Source: Rhodobacteraceae bacterium HTCC2083
Lineage (GTDB): Bacteria > Pseudomonadota > Alphaproteobacteria > Rhodobacterales > Rhodobacteraceae
DNA length: 64,000 nucleotides
Assembly (NCBI GenBank): GCA_000156115.1
Contig: DS995276.1
Coordinates: 748,017-812,016, forward strand
Direction of reading: 5' to 3'
The translations under genes were made by a program, and so were the position numbers. This document shows positions 44,610 to 53,303 of the stretch, in pieces; within the stretch, counting starts at the first letter, position 1, and every line of letters starts with the position of its first letter. Under the pieces are notes generated by a model that was not told where the DNA came from, made no database searches, and saw nothing but the letters and a program-made list of their open reading frames with translations.

Positions 44610-46648
44610 CACAAACGCTGGTCTTTGATCCTCTTATCCCTATGGCATTGCTACTTGCGGCGGCTGTTGTGGTATTTGCAGGTCTCGCGCTTGCAGTTTG
44701 GAGGGGTTTGGCCGGGGCATGGTTACGCGGTTTGGCTGGAATCGTAGTGCTTGCAGCGTTGGCAGGCCCAAGTTTGCAAAGTGAAGAACGCGGTGCTTTG
44801 AACGATATCGTGCTGATTATAAGCGACGAAAGCGCGTCGCAAAGACTAGCCGAACGCGCAGGTGTCACCAAAGACGCGAGCGCTGAACTGGCAGCATTGT
44901 TAGACGCGCGCGACAATATTGACGTTGTGCGCGTCTCTGTGCCCGACGGACAAGGGGATGCGGGGACGCAATTACTCACGGTGCTGAACGACACGCTCGC
45001 AGAGCTCCCCCAGGGCCGTATCGCGGGCGCTTTTCTGATCAGCGACGGACGCTTACACGATCTGGAACGCGCTCCGGTTTTACCAGCGCCTTTGCATCTG
45101 CTACTTAGCGGGAAAAGCGCCGATTGGGATCGCCGTTTAAACGTCACCAACGCGCCCGCGTTTGCCATTTTGGGCGAGCCTGTGACGCTCACGTTGAAGA
45201 TAGAAGACATGGGCGCTGCCCCGACGGGCACTGGCTTTGCGCCGCTAGAAATTTCGATTGACGGTGGCCCACCGCAACGATTTCAAGTGCCAACTGATGC
45301 AGAGATTGAGTTGCCCCTTACCCTGCCCCACGGTGGACGTAATGTTATCCAGTTCACCGTCCCGACGGCGGAAGGCGAGCTGACCGCGCGCAACAACACG
45401 GCGCTTATTCAGATGAACGGTGTGCGGGATCGCTTGCGGGTTTTGCTGGTCTCTGGCGAGCCTCATGCTGGCGGGCGCACGTGGCGCAATTTGTTGAAAT
45501 CCGATAGCTCTGTCGATCTTGTGCACTTCACCATTCTGCGCCCGCCCGAAAAGCAAGATGGTGTGCCCGTATCAGAACTGTCCCTCATCGCCTTTCCGAC
45601 GCGCGAGCTGTTTCTAGAGAAGATCGAAGATTTCGATCTGATCATTTTTGATCGCTACAAGCGTCGTGGCATTCTGCCCTCGCTCTACCTCGAAAACGTA
45701 GCGCGCTATGTAGAGAACGGGGGCGCGGTGCTGGTTGCGGCCGGACCTGATTTTGCTTCGGCTGATAGTATTTACCGTTCTCCCTTGGCTGAAATCTTGC
45801 CTGCCGCGCCCACAGCGCGCGTGATCGAGCAAGGTTACCGCCCAGATATTAGCCAACTTGGCAAACGCCATCCTGTAACGGCTGGCCTGCCCGACACCCA
45901 AGATTGGGGGCGCTGGATGCGTCAAATCGAGGTTGAACCGAGTGCAGGAGATGTGATCATGACGGGCGTTGATGAAAAACCTTTGTTGATCCTGAACCGT
46001 GTTGGAGAAGGTCGTGTTGCAATGCTTGCTTCTGATCATGCGTGGCTTTGGAACCGTGGGTTTGAAGGCGGCGGTCCGCAGCTGGAATTGCTGCGCCGTC
46101 TTGCCCATTGGATGATGGGTGAGCCAGAACTGGAAGAGGACGCGCTGCTGGCAGAAGCCACAGGGCAAAACATGCGCATCATTCGCCGCACTTTGAGGGA
46201 AAACGCCGCGCCTGTGAGTGTGACCGCGCCGGATGGCAGTGTGACAGAGCTAAGCATGACAGAGACTGAACCCGGTCGCTTTGAAGCACAATACTCAGGA
46301 ATTGATATCGGACTCTATCGTCTGCGCGATGATGCGCATGAGACGGTGATTGGTCTAGGCCCCGCCGCGCCGCGAGAGTTCGAAAAGACCATCGCCACCG
46401 CAGAGTTTTTGGGGCCTTTAGTGGATAAAACTCGGGGCGGCGTTGCGCGTTTGGAAGACAGGCTGCCCACGATCAGAACCGTGCGCGAAGGACGTCCTGC
46501 GGCGGGTCGCGGATGGCTTGGGATAACGCCGCGCGCTGCATATGAAACGCTGAGCGTGCGCCAAACCGCGCTGTTGCCTGCATGGCTAGTGTTGTTTTTG
46601 GCGTCGATGCTGATCTTGGCCGCCTGGCTACGCGAAGGGCGGCGTTGA
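44606..46648 (+). CDS. Large membrane protein of the MoxR operon, class-I glutamine amidotransferase-like fold
   Basis: A 680-residue protein with transmembrane segments near 12-33, 43-60 and one at the C-terminus (about 652-675). Between them is a large outside domain. The stretch VLLVSGEPHAGGRTWRNLLK near 275 and LASDHAWLWNRGFEGGGPQLELLRRLAHWM near 470-500 resembles the glutamine-amidotransferase-like domain seen in such operons, but the catalytic residues are not evident. The start overlaps the DUF4159 gene's stop (ATGA). It likely forms a complex with the preceding three proteins. Confidence 0.78.
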   Translation: MTQTLVFDPLIPMALLLAAAVVVFAGLALAVWRGLAGAWLRGLAGIVVLAALAGPSLQSEERGALNDIVLIISDESASQRLAERAGVTKDASAELAALLDARDNIDVVRVSVPDGQGDAGTQLLTVLNDTLAELPQGRIAGAFLISDGRLHDLERAPVLPAPLHLLLSGKSADWDRRLNVTNAPAFAILGEPVTLTLKIEDMGAAPTGTGFAPLEISIDGGPPQRFQVPTDAEIELPLTLPHGGRNVIQFTVPTAEGELTARNNTALIQMNGVRDRLRVLLVSGEPHAGGRTWRNLLKSDSSVDLVHFTILRPPEKQDGVPVSELSLIAFPTRELFLEKIEDFDLIIFDRYKRRGILPSLYLENVARYVENGGAVLVAAGPDFASADSIYRSPLAEILPAAPTARVIEQGYRPDISQLGKRHPVTAGLPDTQDWGRWMRQIEVEPSAGDVIMTGVDEKPLLILNRVGEGRVAMLASDHAWLWNRGFEGGGPQLELLRRLAHWMMGEPELEEDALLAEATGQNMRIIRRTLRENAAPVSVTAPDGSVTELSMTETEPGRFEAQYSGIDIGLYRLRDDAHETVIGLGPAAPREFEKTIATAEFLGPLVDKTRGGVARLEDRLPTIRTVREGRPAAGRGWLGITPRAAYETLSVRQTALLPAWLVLFLASMLILAAWLREGRR

Positions 46649-46652
46649 ACGG

Positions 46653-47012
46653 TTAGCGCGACAGAGTGATCTTGTAGCCGCTGTCTTTCCAACCGTCTTC
46701 GGAACACTTTACACGAATGAACACTTCGCGCGTGCCATCGGGTAACATCACGTTGTTCAAGCTACGCGTAAAGGGTTGCTCGTTCACATGGGGATGATGA
46801 AGCACACGCGTGCCAAACACTGTGCCGTCTGATCCGACAATTTCCCAACCGTCCGCATAGTGATCCCAACCTGTATCAGGGTGTTCAATCGTTACGGAGA
46901 AGTCCCAACCCATGCCTGTTGAATGCGCATTTGCATCGATGACCTTAGGCTGTTCTGCGAAGGCGGGCGCAGCTACAAAAAGCGCCGCGACAAGGGGAGA
47001 TGTATGTTTCAT
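46653..47012 (-). CDS. Small exported hypothetical protein
   Basis: A 119-residue protein with a signal peptide (MKHTSPLVAALFVAAPAFA, cleavage after residue 19). The mature part is one compact beta-rich domain: GWDFSVTIEHPDTGWDHYADGWE, then LHHPHVNEQPFTRSL and VFIRVKCSEDGWKD. It looks like a small periplasmic domain I cannot name. ATG 47012 is the only start. It converges with the MoxR operon and could be its partner or an unrelated gene. Confidence 0.75.
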   Translation of the reverse strand: MKHTSPLVAALFVAAPAFAEQPKVIDANAHSTGMGWDFSVTIEHPDTGWDHYADGWEIVGSDGTVFGTRVLHHPHVNEQPFTRSLNNVMLPDGTREVFIRVKCSEDGWKDSGYKITLSR

Positions 47013-47060
47013 ACCATCCCATGTAGTGTCGACGCCGCGATTCTGGCAATCACAAGCGCG

Positions 47061-47768
47061 TTAAGCGTCGTGAGCGTCGCCCGAGAGCAACACGTCGCGC
47101 GATTGAGAGGCAAATTCACGACGCCAGAGCACAAGGCATGTAATCAAGCTCGCCACAATCAGCGCGATTGGTCCCGCAAGCCACGCGGCTGAGGCGAGAC
47201 CAAAATAGACGGAGCGCAAACCACGATTGAATCCGCGAGCGGCGGTCACATTGATCTCCGCCGCTTGCATTGCGCGCGGCATGGTGCGGGGATCGTCGAC
47301 ATCATTAGGCACAGCAGACATCAAAACCGCGCAATATCCAAACAGGCGGTTTGACCAAACGAACTTGAGGAACGCGTTGGTCACGAAGAATAGCGTGACC
47401 ATGAGCTTTAACTCCCACACAATGTTTGGTTCGCTGTTCAGCGTCAAATCATCTGCGATTCCAATAAGTTGTTCAGTATTGCCAAAAAGCGCCAGAACCC
47501 CACCGATAGAGATCATGCTCGCGGACGCGAAGAACGCAGTGCCCTGACGCAGGTTCCCCAAGATCGTCGCATCGAAAATACGCGGATCGCGGGTAATCAT
47601 TTGTCGCATCCATTCGCGCCGATAGCCTGCCATCAGAACCGAAACGGATGCGTGTTTGGCGGAGGGGTGTTCAATGCGCCATCCGATCACAAACCAGAGC
47701 CAAAACAAGAGGCCCAATGAGCTGTAATCAACGTAAGAAAAGAAGGTCAGTCGGCTAAATATGTCCAT
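47061..47768 (-). CDS. DUF599 family membrane protein
   Basis: A 235-residue inner-membrane protein with about four to five hydrophobic segments. The DUF599 marks are WLWFVIGWRIEHPSAKHASVSVLM near 20-40 in parts, MITRDPRIFDATILGNLRQGTAFFAS near 60, and ARGFNRGLRSVYFGLASAAWLAG near 170. Function is unknown. I chose ATG 47768; the frame also opens at TTG 47834, but that would overlap the glcD promoter. It is divergent from glcD. Confidence 0.87.
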   Translation of the reverse strand: MDIFSRLTFFSYVDYSSLGLLFWLWFVIGWRIEHPSAKHASVSVLMAGYRREWMRQMITRDPRIFDATILGNLRQGTAFFASASMISIGGVLALFGNTEQLIGIADDLTLNSEPNIVWELKLMVTLFFVTNAFLKFVWSNRLFGYCAVLMSAVPNDVDDPRTMPRAMQAAEINVTAARGFNRGLRSVYFGLASAAWLAGPIALIVASLITCLVLWRREFASQSRDVLLSGDAHDA

Positions 47769-47797
47769 GGGCTCCACATAAGCGAACCAATCAGGAC

Positions 47798-47835
47798 TTG
47801 CCAATTCTATAAATTGGTTATATTTTATTACCAAT
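47798..47835 (+). promoter_or_regulatory. glcD promoter with a dyad operator
   Basis: TTGCCA (47798-47803), 17 bases, then TATTTT (47821-47826) makes a plausible sigma-70 promoter. ATTGGT (47813-47818) and ACCAAT (47830-47835) form an inverted repeat around the -10. The TTGGT/ACCAA arms are like those of FadR/LldR/GlcC-type GntR operators, though with a wider spacing. No GntR gene is in the window. Confidence 0.45.
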
Positions 47836-47853
47836 CATCGAAAGGACGGTTTT

Positions 47854-49302
47854 ATGGACATGCCACTCCCTAACCCGATTGTACTATCTCGCAAAGCCGA
47901 ACTGGTTGCGCGTTTGCTGACGGTATTGCCACGGGACGCCGTGATTGAAGATGAAATGGAAACCCGCGCCTATGAGTGCGATGCGCTGACCGCCTATAAA
48001 TGTCCACCGCTGCTTGCGGTTTTGCCACGCAGCACCACGGAAGTGTCCGATATTTTGCGCATCTGTCATAACATGAATGTCCCTGTGGTGCCGCGCGGTT
48101 CTGGCACCTCTCTTGCGGGCGGGGCCTTACCGACTGCAGACTGTGTGATCCTCGGGGTTGCGCGAATGAATGACGTGCTTGAAACCGACTACGCCAATCG
48201 CGTGATCCGCGTGCAATCAGGGCGTACAAACCTAAGTGTGTCTGGCGCAGTTGCAGAGGAAGATTTCTTCTATGCGCCTGATCCATCCAGCCAGCTTGCC
48301 TGTGCGATTGCGGGCAATATTGCGATGAATTCAGGCGGCGCGCATTGCTTGAAATACGGTGTGACCACGAACAATCTGCTTGGCGTCACCATGGTGATGA
48401 TGGACGGTGAAATCATCGAGATCGGTGGCGCACATTTGGACAGTGGCGGGCTTGATCTACTGGGCGTCATCTGTGGCTCCGAGGGTCAGCTTGGTGTTGT
48501 GACGGAAGCGACGTTGCGCATCCTGCACAAGCCCGAAGGAGCGCGGCCTGTGCTGGTTGGTTTTGACAGCAATGAAGTCGCCGGGGCCTGTGTGTCCGAC
48601 ATCATTCAAGCGGGCGTTTTGCCTGTGGCCATCGAATTCATGGATCGCCGCGTGACTGAGGTGGTCGAGAACTACGCGCATGCGGGATATCCACTATGCG
48701 AAGCGGTTCTAATCATAGAGGTCGAAGGATCAGAGGCGGAAATTGACGCGCAACTTGCGTTGATCCGTGAGATCGCAGAGCGCCATAACCCCATCGAATT
48801 TAGGGAAGCAAAAGACGCAGATGAAGCCTCGCGTATCTGGCTGGGCCGTAAAAGCGCGTTTGGCGCGATGGGGCAGATCAACGATTACATGTGTCTTGAC
48901 GGGACGATCCCTGTGTCATCCCTGCCTATGGTTTTGCGGCGAATTGGTGAGTTGTCCAAAGAGTACGGCCTTGATGTGGGCAACGTCTTTCACGCGGGCG
49001 ACGGCAATATGCATCCGCTTATTCTGTTTGATGCCAATAAGGATGGCGATCTGGAGTTATGCGAAGCGATGGGTGCCGAGATATTGAAGCTTTGCGTTGA
49101 AGCGGGTGGCTGTTTGACGGGCGAGCATGGTGTCGGAATCGAAAAGCGCGACCTGATGGGGTATCAATATGAGCCTGCTGACTTGGACGCGCAAATGGCC
49201 GTGAAAGATATATTTGACCCCAAATGGCTCCTGAATTCTGCGAAAGTGTTCCCCCTGAATTTGTCAGATGCGAAGCGCTCTGCGCGGATTGCTGCTGAGT
49301 AA
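47854..49302 (+). CDS. glcD: Glycolate oxidase subunit GlcD
   Basis: A 482-residue FAD-linked subunit oxidising glycolate to glyoxylate. The FAD-binding PCMH fold is visible as VPVVPRGSGTSLAGGALPT near 74 and DPSSQLACAIAGNIAMNSGGAHCLKYG (about 146-172, in parts); the C-terminal VFHAGDGNMHPLILFD and GGCLTGEHGVGIEKRDLM carry substrate and metal ligands. ATG 47854 has AAGGA upstream. It leads glcDEF; glycolate is a common algal exudate used by roseobacters. Confidence 0.96.
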   Translation: MDMPLPNPIVLSRKAELVARLLTVLPRDAVIEDEMETRAYECDALTAYKCPPLLAVLPRSTTEVSDILRICHNMNVPVVPRGSGTSLAGGALPTADCVILGVARMNDVLETDYANRVIRVQSGRTNLSVSGAVAEEDFFYAPDPSSQLACAIAGNIAMNSGGAHCLKYGVTTNNLLGVTMVMMDGEIIEIGGAHLDSGGLDLLGVICGSEGQLGVVTEATLRILHKPEGARPVLVGFDSNEVAGACVSDIIQAGVLPVAIEFMDRRVTEVVENYAHAGYPLCEAVLIIEVEGSEAEIDAQLALIREIAERHNPIEFREAKDADEASRIWLGRKSAFGAMGQINDYMCLDGTIPVSSLPMVLRRIGELSKEYGLDVGNVFHAGDGNMHPLILFDANKDGDLELCEAMGAEILKLCVEAGGCLTGEHGVGIEKRDLMGYQYEPADLDAQMAVKDIFDPKWLLNSAKVFPLNLSDAKRSARIAAE

Positions 49303-49303
49303 T

Positions 49304-49363
49304 GGGGGCGCTGCCCCCGTCGGCCTAAGCCGACTCCCCCAAGGTATTTAAGGACCAAAGAAG
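49304..49363 (+). repeat. Dispersed repeat copy D, forming the glcE leader
   Basis: GGGGGC (49304-49309) pairs with GCCCCC (49313-49318); a second stem GTCGGC/GCCGAC (49319-49324 with 49329-49334) follows, then ACTCCCCCAAGGTATTTAAG and a tail of AAAGAAG ending directly at ATG 49364. It thus supplies the ribosome site of glcE. The two-hairpin plan is clearest here. Confidence 0.7.
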
Positions 49364-50479
49364 ATGAAACCCACATCGGAAGCCGAATTGGCTGATTTGA
49401 TTTCAAGCGTCAAAGCGCCCCTGTGCATCCGTGGTGGCGGCACCCGTTTGCTTGGGCCAATTGAAGGCGAGGTTTTGGAGACCAGTGGTCTGCAAGGGAT
49501 ATCGTTGTATGAACCAGGCGCTTTGACGATGGTAGCGGGTGCTGGCACGACGCTTGACGAGATCGGGGCCGCTTTGAAAGCTGAAAACCAAAGGCTCGCG
49601 TTTGAGCCGCCTGATTTGCGCGACGTTCTTGGAACCACGGGCGCGAGTACAATTGGCGGAGTTGCCGCCAGCAATGCATCAGGCCCGCGGCGTATTTCTG
49701 TTGGTGCGTGTCGTGATTTCATGCTTGGCGTGCGCTTTGTGGATGGCGCTGGCATTGTCGCAAAGAACGGCGGGCGCGTGATGAAGAACGTCACCGGCTA
49801 TGATTTGGTCAAGCTGATGAGTGGCGCGTTTGGCACCTTGGGTGTGCTGAGCGAAGTCTCATTGAAAGTAATGCCGAAAGTGGAAATACAGCTATGTTTG
49901 CGCATTGAAGGATTGAATGCAAAGCAGGCCGTCGCTGCTATGTCAGCCGCCTTGGGATCCCCTTTTGAAGTTTCTGGCGCTGCGCAAGATTTGGACGGTG
50001 CAGTTGTCTTGCGTCTGGAAGGATTTGACGCATCGGTTCGATATCGCGCTGACAAGCTGACACAAGTTTTGGCAGGGTTTGGGACAGTCGAAATACTGGA
50101 TGATCAAGCACAGTGTGACACGCTTTGGCGCGACATTCGCGATGCGCGCGGGTTCACTGGAAGCACTGGAGATCTCTGGCGCGTTTCCGTGAAGCCTGGT
50201 GATGCGCCTGAGCTTATTGATGCGCTTGGTGCGCATGCTGTGCTGCTCGATTGGGGTGGTGGATTGATGTGGGTCGACATGCCCAAACGCACAGATCTTA
50301 GGGCGCGCATGTCTGTGCCGGGTCATGCGACTTTGATGCGCAGCGACGATAAAGGATTTGAGCAGGTCGCGCGGTTCCATCCCCAGGCTGCACCACTTGC
50401 AAAGATCAGCGCCAGGCTACGTGCGCGGTTTGATCCAAAAGGCCTGCTCAATCCTGGACTTATGGGAGATGTCGCATGA
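49364..50479 (+). CDS. glcE: Glycolate oxidase FAD-binding subunit GlcE
   Basis: A 371-residue FAD-binding subunit, shorter than GlcD and with the same PCMH-type domain: PLCIRGGGTRLLGP near 23 and TIGGVAASNASGPRRISVGACRD near 93. The C-terminal FHPQAAPLAKISARLRARFDPKGLLNPG is typical. ATG 49364 abuts repeat copy D and has little other ribosome site than AAGAAG and AAGGA further up. Its stop overlaps the glcF ATG by four bases. Confidence 0.95.
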   Translation: MKPTSEAELADLISSVKAPLCIRGGGTRLLGPIEGEVLETSGLQGISLYEPGALTMVAGAGTTLDEIGAALKAENQRLAFEPPDLRDVLGTTGASTIGGVAASNASGPRRISVGACRDFMLGVRFVDGAGIVAKNGGRVMKNVTGYDLVKLMSGAFGTLGVLSEVSLKVMPKVEIQLCLRIEGLNAKQAVAAMSAALGSPFEVSGAAQDLDGAVVLRLEGFDASVRYRADKLTQVLAGFGTVEILDDQAQCDTLWRDIRDARGFTGSTGDLWRVSVKPGDAPELIDALGAHAVLLDWGGGLMWVDMPKRTDLRARMSVPGHATLMRSDDKGFEQVARFHPQAAPLAKISARLRARFDPKGLLNPGLMGDVA

Positions 50480-51795
50480 AGACCGAGTTTAGTGACGTTC
50501 AAATGCAGGACCCCGCGATCCAGCGCTCTAACAAGATCCTGCGATCCTGTGTCCATTGCGGGTTTTGCACGGCGACTTGTCCCACGTATCAAGTGCTTGG
50601 CGATGAGCTGGATAGCCCGCGTGGACGCATCTATCTGATTAAAGATATGCTTGAGACGGGACGCGTGCCAGACGCGAAAACAGTTGGGCACATTGATCGC
50701 TGCTTAGGCTGTCTTGCTTGCATGAGCACTTGTCCATCTGGCGTGCATTATATGCATTTAATCGATCACGCGCGAAACTACATCGAGGAAAACTACAAAA
50801 GACCCCTGAGCGAACGCGCTTTGCGTTGGGTGCTTACTTTAGTCTTGCCCTATCCCACGCGCTTTCGTGTCGCGCTACTAGGTGCGAAAATGGCGCGTCC
50901 GTTTGCGCGATTTATCCCTGACAAGCGGCTACGCGCGATGATCGCAATAGCCCCGAAACAAGTACCACCTGTTAGTCGCAATGATGACCCGCAGACTTTC
51001 GCTCCAATCGCCGCGCGCAAAAAACGTGTGGCCCTGATGACGGGGTGCGCGCAGCGTGCTCTGGATACGGATATCAATGATGCCACGATCCGTTTGCTGA
51101 CCCGTTTTGGCTGCGAGATTGTCGTCGCAGAGGGGCAAGGATGTTGTGGCGCTTTAACGCATCACATGGGCAAGCAAAGCGAAAGCCACAAAGCCGCCGC
51201 CGCCAATATCAAAGCGTGGGCACGTGAGATGGACGAAAGCGGGCTTGATGCGATTGTCATCAACACCTCGGGCTGCGGAACAACCGTTAAAGATTACGGT
51301 CACATGTTTGAAGGCGATCCACTTGAGGCGGATGCAAAGCGCGTTGCCGCCATTGCCAAAGACGTTAGCGAAGTTTTGAAAGATCTGGACCTGCCAGAAG
51401 GTGGCGCGCCTGAGATGACAGTTGCCTATCACGCGGCCTGTTCGCTTCAGCATGGACAACAGATTAAAACGGTACCGAAAGATCTACTAAAGCGAGCCGG
51501 CTTTAACGTGGTCGAGCCGAAAGACAGCCAGCTGTGCTGTGGCTCTGCAGGCACTTATAATCTGATGCAGCCAGAAATTTCTGCGCAGCTCAAAGAGCGT
51601 AAAGTCGAGACGTTGATGGCCAAGAACCCTGATGTGATCGCAGCGGGTAATATAGGTTGTATGATGCAAATCGGCTCTGCGATTGGCGTGCCCGTGGTTC
51701 ACACCGTAGAGCTGCTGGATTGGGCCACAGGCGGTCCCCGCCCTGCGAAAATGGATGCGGATCCAAGCATACAAAAAGTACCTATTCTGCGCTAA
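50476..51795 (+). CDS. glcF: Glycolate oxidase iron-sulfur subunit GlcF
   Basis: A 439-residue iron-sulfur subunit that carries electrons from the GlcD/E flavins to the membrane chain. Two ferredoxin-type [4Fe-4S] motifs are visible: Cys25, 28, 31, 35 (CVHCGFCTATCP) and Cys76, 79, 82, 86 (CLGCLACMSTCP). Two CCG domains follow, with GQGCCGALTHHMG near 220 and DSQLCCGSAGTYN near 350. The stop is followed by a short gap. It is translationally coupled to glcE. Confidence 0.96.
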   Translation: MKTEFSDVQMQDPAIQRSNKILRSCVHCGFCTATCPTYQVLGDELDSPRGRIYLIKDMLETGRVPDAKTVGHIDRCLGCLACMSTCPSGVHYMHLIDHARNYIEENYKRPLSERALRWVLTLVLPYPTRFRVALLGAKMARPFARFIPDKRLRAMIAIAPKQVPPVSRNDDPQTFAPIAARKKRVALMTGCAQRALDTDINDATIRLLTRFGCEIVVAEGQGCCGALTHHMGKQSESHKAAAANIKAWAREMDESGLDAIVINTSGCGTTVKDYGHMFEGDPLEADAKRVAAIAKDVSEVLKDLDLPEGGAPEMTVAYHAACSLQHGQQIKTVPKDLLKRAGFNVVEPKDSQLCCGSAGTYNLMQPEISAQLKERKVETLMAKNPDVIAAGNIGCMMQIGSAIGVPVVHTVELLDWATGGPRPAKMDADPSIQKVPILR

Positions 51796-51854
51796 GCGCC
51801 TTATTGTTGCCTCATCCTGTTTCTATCCAATTTTAAACGTATTTTGGAGACGGC

Positions 51855-52673
51855 ATGACGCGGATCACCTTTTTGATCGCATGGGCTTTGGCCTTTTCCA
51901 CGAGTGCGCATGCGCAATCCAGTGGGCTGAAACGGCTCAACACGGGCGATGAATCGCGCGGTTGGGAAGCTGTCGGCCGTCTCGATGTGGCTGGAAAAGG
52001 TTTCTGTACCGGGGCTTTGATTGCGCCTGATTTGGTTCTGACAGCGGCGCATTGTCTGTTTGATCGCGACACGGGGTTGCGGGTTGATCACAATATTATG
52101 GAATTTCTCGCAGGATGGCGCGATGGGCGCGCGTCCGCCTATCGCAATGTGCGCCGCGCGGTGGTGCATCCTGAATATTCCTACGATGGAACGGCGACGA
52201 CAGACCGCGTGCGCAATGACCTTGCTTTGATCGAATTGGATCGCCCGATCCGCAACACGCAAGTAATCCCGTTTGAGACGGCCGAACGCCCAGCGAAAGG
52301 CGACAAGATCGGCGTCGTGTCTTACGCATTAGATCGCTCAGAAGCCCCATCATTGCAGGAAATTTGCCATGTCATGGCGCGTCAAAAGGGCGTTTTGGTG
52401 ATGTCCTGTGACGTAAATTTCGGTTCGTCGGGGGCACCTATTTTCAGCATGAATGGAGACACCGCAAAGATCGTTTCCGTCGTGTCGGCGAAGGCAGAGG
52501 TCAAGGGCACACCTGTTTCACTTGGTACTGCTTTGGAAAGCCCGCTCGCGCGTTTGCGCGCTGAACTTGCTGCCGGACGCGGGCGTTTCAGCGTTATTGG
52601 TTCGCAAGAGAGCCGTAATGCCGAAGCCATTGAAGGGCGCATGATTTCTGGTGCAAAGTTTGTGAAGCCTTAA
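51855..52673 (+). CDS. Exported trypsin-like serine protease
   Basis: A 272-residue S1-family protease with a signal peptide (residues 1-20, ending AHA). The triad is visible: His66 in LTAAHC, Asp122 in NDLALIEL, and Ser192 in FGSSGAPIF. The Ser motif is a variant (SSGAP not DSGGP). It likely acts in the periplasm or outside. ATG 51855 follows GGAG (51846-51849); TCCAA (51826-51830) can pair with TTGGA across this site. The gene stands alone between glcF and hsp20. Confidence 0.9.
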   Translation: MTRITFLIAWALAFSTSAHAQSSGLKRLNTGDESRGWEAVGRLDVAGKGFCTGALIAPDLVLTAAHCLFDRDTGLRVDHNIMEFLAGWRDGRASAYRNVRRAVVHPEYSYDGTATTDRVRNDLALIELDRPIRNTQVIPFETAERPAKGDKIGVVSYALDRSEAPSLQEICHVMARQKGVLVMSCDVNFGSSGAPIFSMNGDTAKIVSVVSAKAEVKGTPVSLGTALESPLARLRAELAAGRGRFSVIGSQESRNAEAIEGRMISGAKFVKP

Positions 52674-52694
52674 ATATTTTGGGCATAGCACCCT

Positions 52695-52723
52695 CTTGAA
52701 ACCACTTTACCCCCTCCCCAAAT
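52695..52723 (+). promoter_or_regulatory. Sigma-32 (RpoH)-type heat-shock promoter of hsp20
   Basis: CTTGAA (52695-52700) is separated by 15 bases from CCCCAAAT (52716-52723). The E. coli sigma-32 consensus is CTTGAA with a CCCCATNT -10 at this distance, so 13 of 14 fixed positions fit by eye. It is about 98 bases before the hsp20 ATG. Confidence 0.65.
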
Positions 52724-52761
52724 CAATATCATCGCAGCGCCAATGATGGGTTGCGTGAACC

Positions 52762-52820
52762 GGCCTGTCCCGATTGGGAAGGCCACTAACATATTGTTAT
52801 TGCTCAAGTGAGGATGACCC
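52762..52820 (+). ncRNA. ROSE-like RNA thermometer in the hsp20 leader
   Basis: Two hairpins. The first is stable: GGCCT (52762-52766) with AGGCC (52780-52784) and TCCC (52768-52771) with GGGA (52776-52779). The second covers the ribosome site: TTGCTC (52800-52805) opposite GAGGAT (52810-52815), with C-G, U-A, C-G, a G.G mismatch, U-A and a U.U pair in order. The UUGCU opposite AGGA with G.G is the ROSE hallmark. ATG is at 52821. Such elements melt with heat and allow translation. This is not confirmed by folding. Confidence 0.62.
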
Positions 52821-53288
52821 ATGCGTACTTTTGATTTCGCTCCGATGCACCGTGCATCCATTGGTTTTGACCAAATCGCAGACATGATGGACCGCGTTAT
52901 GTCCAACGATGTCAGCCCTAATTCATATCCGCCCTACAACATCGAAAAGACATCCGATGACGACTACCGGATCTCTATTGCGGTGGCCGGATTTACCGAC
53001 GTAGACTTGTCCGTTGAGGTGAAAGAAGGCGCGTTGTTCGTCACCGCACGCAAAGGCGAAGACGCGACAAAGCGGACCTATTTGCACCGTGGCATCGCGA
53101 CCCGCGCGTTCGAACGGCGCTTCCATTTGGCAGATCATGTGCGCGTTACAGGGGCGAGCCATGAAGATGGAATGCTCCATATTGAACTGACACGCGAAGT
53201 GCCCGAAGCTTTGAAACCGCGCCAGATTGAGATTGCTCACACTGGCGCGGTGAAGACTGATGTGGTTGAGGCGAAAGCCGTTAACTGA
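52821..53288 (+). CDS. Small heat-shock protein Hsp20 (IbpA-like)
   Basis: A 155-residue alpha-crystallin-type chaperone binding unfolding proteins under stress. The N-terminus FDQIADMMDRV and the core YNIEKTSDDDYRISIAVAGF then LHRGIATRAFERRFHLADHV and DGMLHIELTREVPE are the alphaproteobacterial class A type. The conserved IxI-like tail is not obvious. It is preceded by a sigma-32-like promoter and a ROSE-like leader; together these indicate transcriptional and translational heat control. Confidence 0.95.
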   Translation: MRTFDFAPMHRASIGFDQIADMMDRVMSNDVSPNSYPPYNIEKTSDDDYRISIAVAGFTDVDLSVEVKEGALFVTARKGEDATKRTYLHRGIATRAFERRFHLADHVRVTGASHEDGMLHIELTREVPEALKPRQIEIAHTGAVKTDVVEAKAVN

Positions 53289-53303
53289 TCACTCTCGTGA
53301 CCG

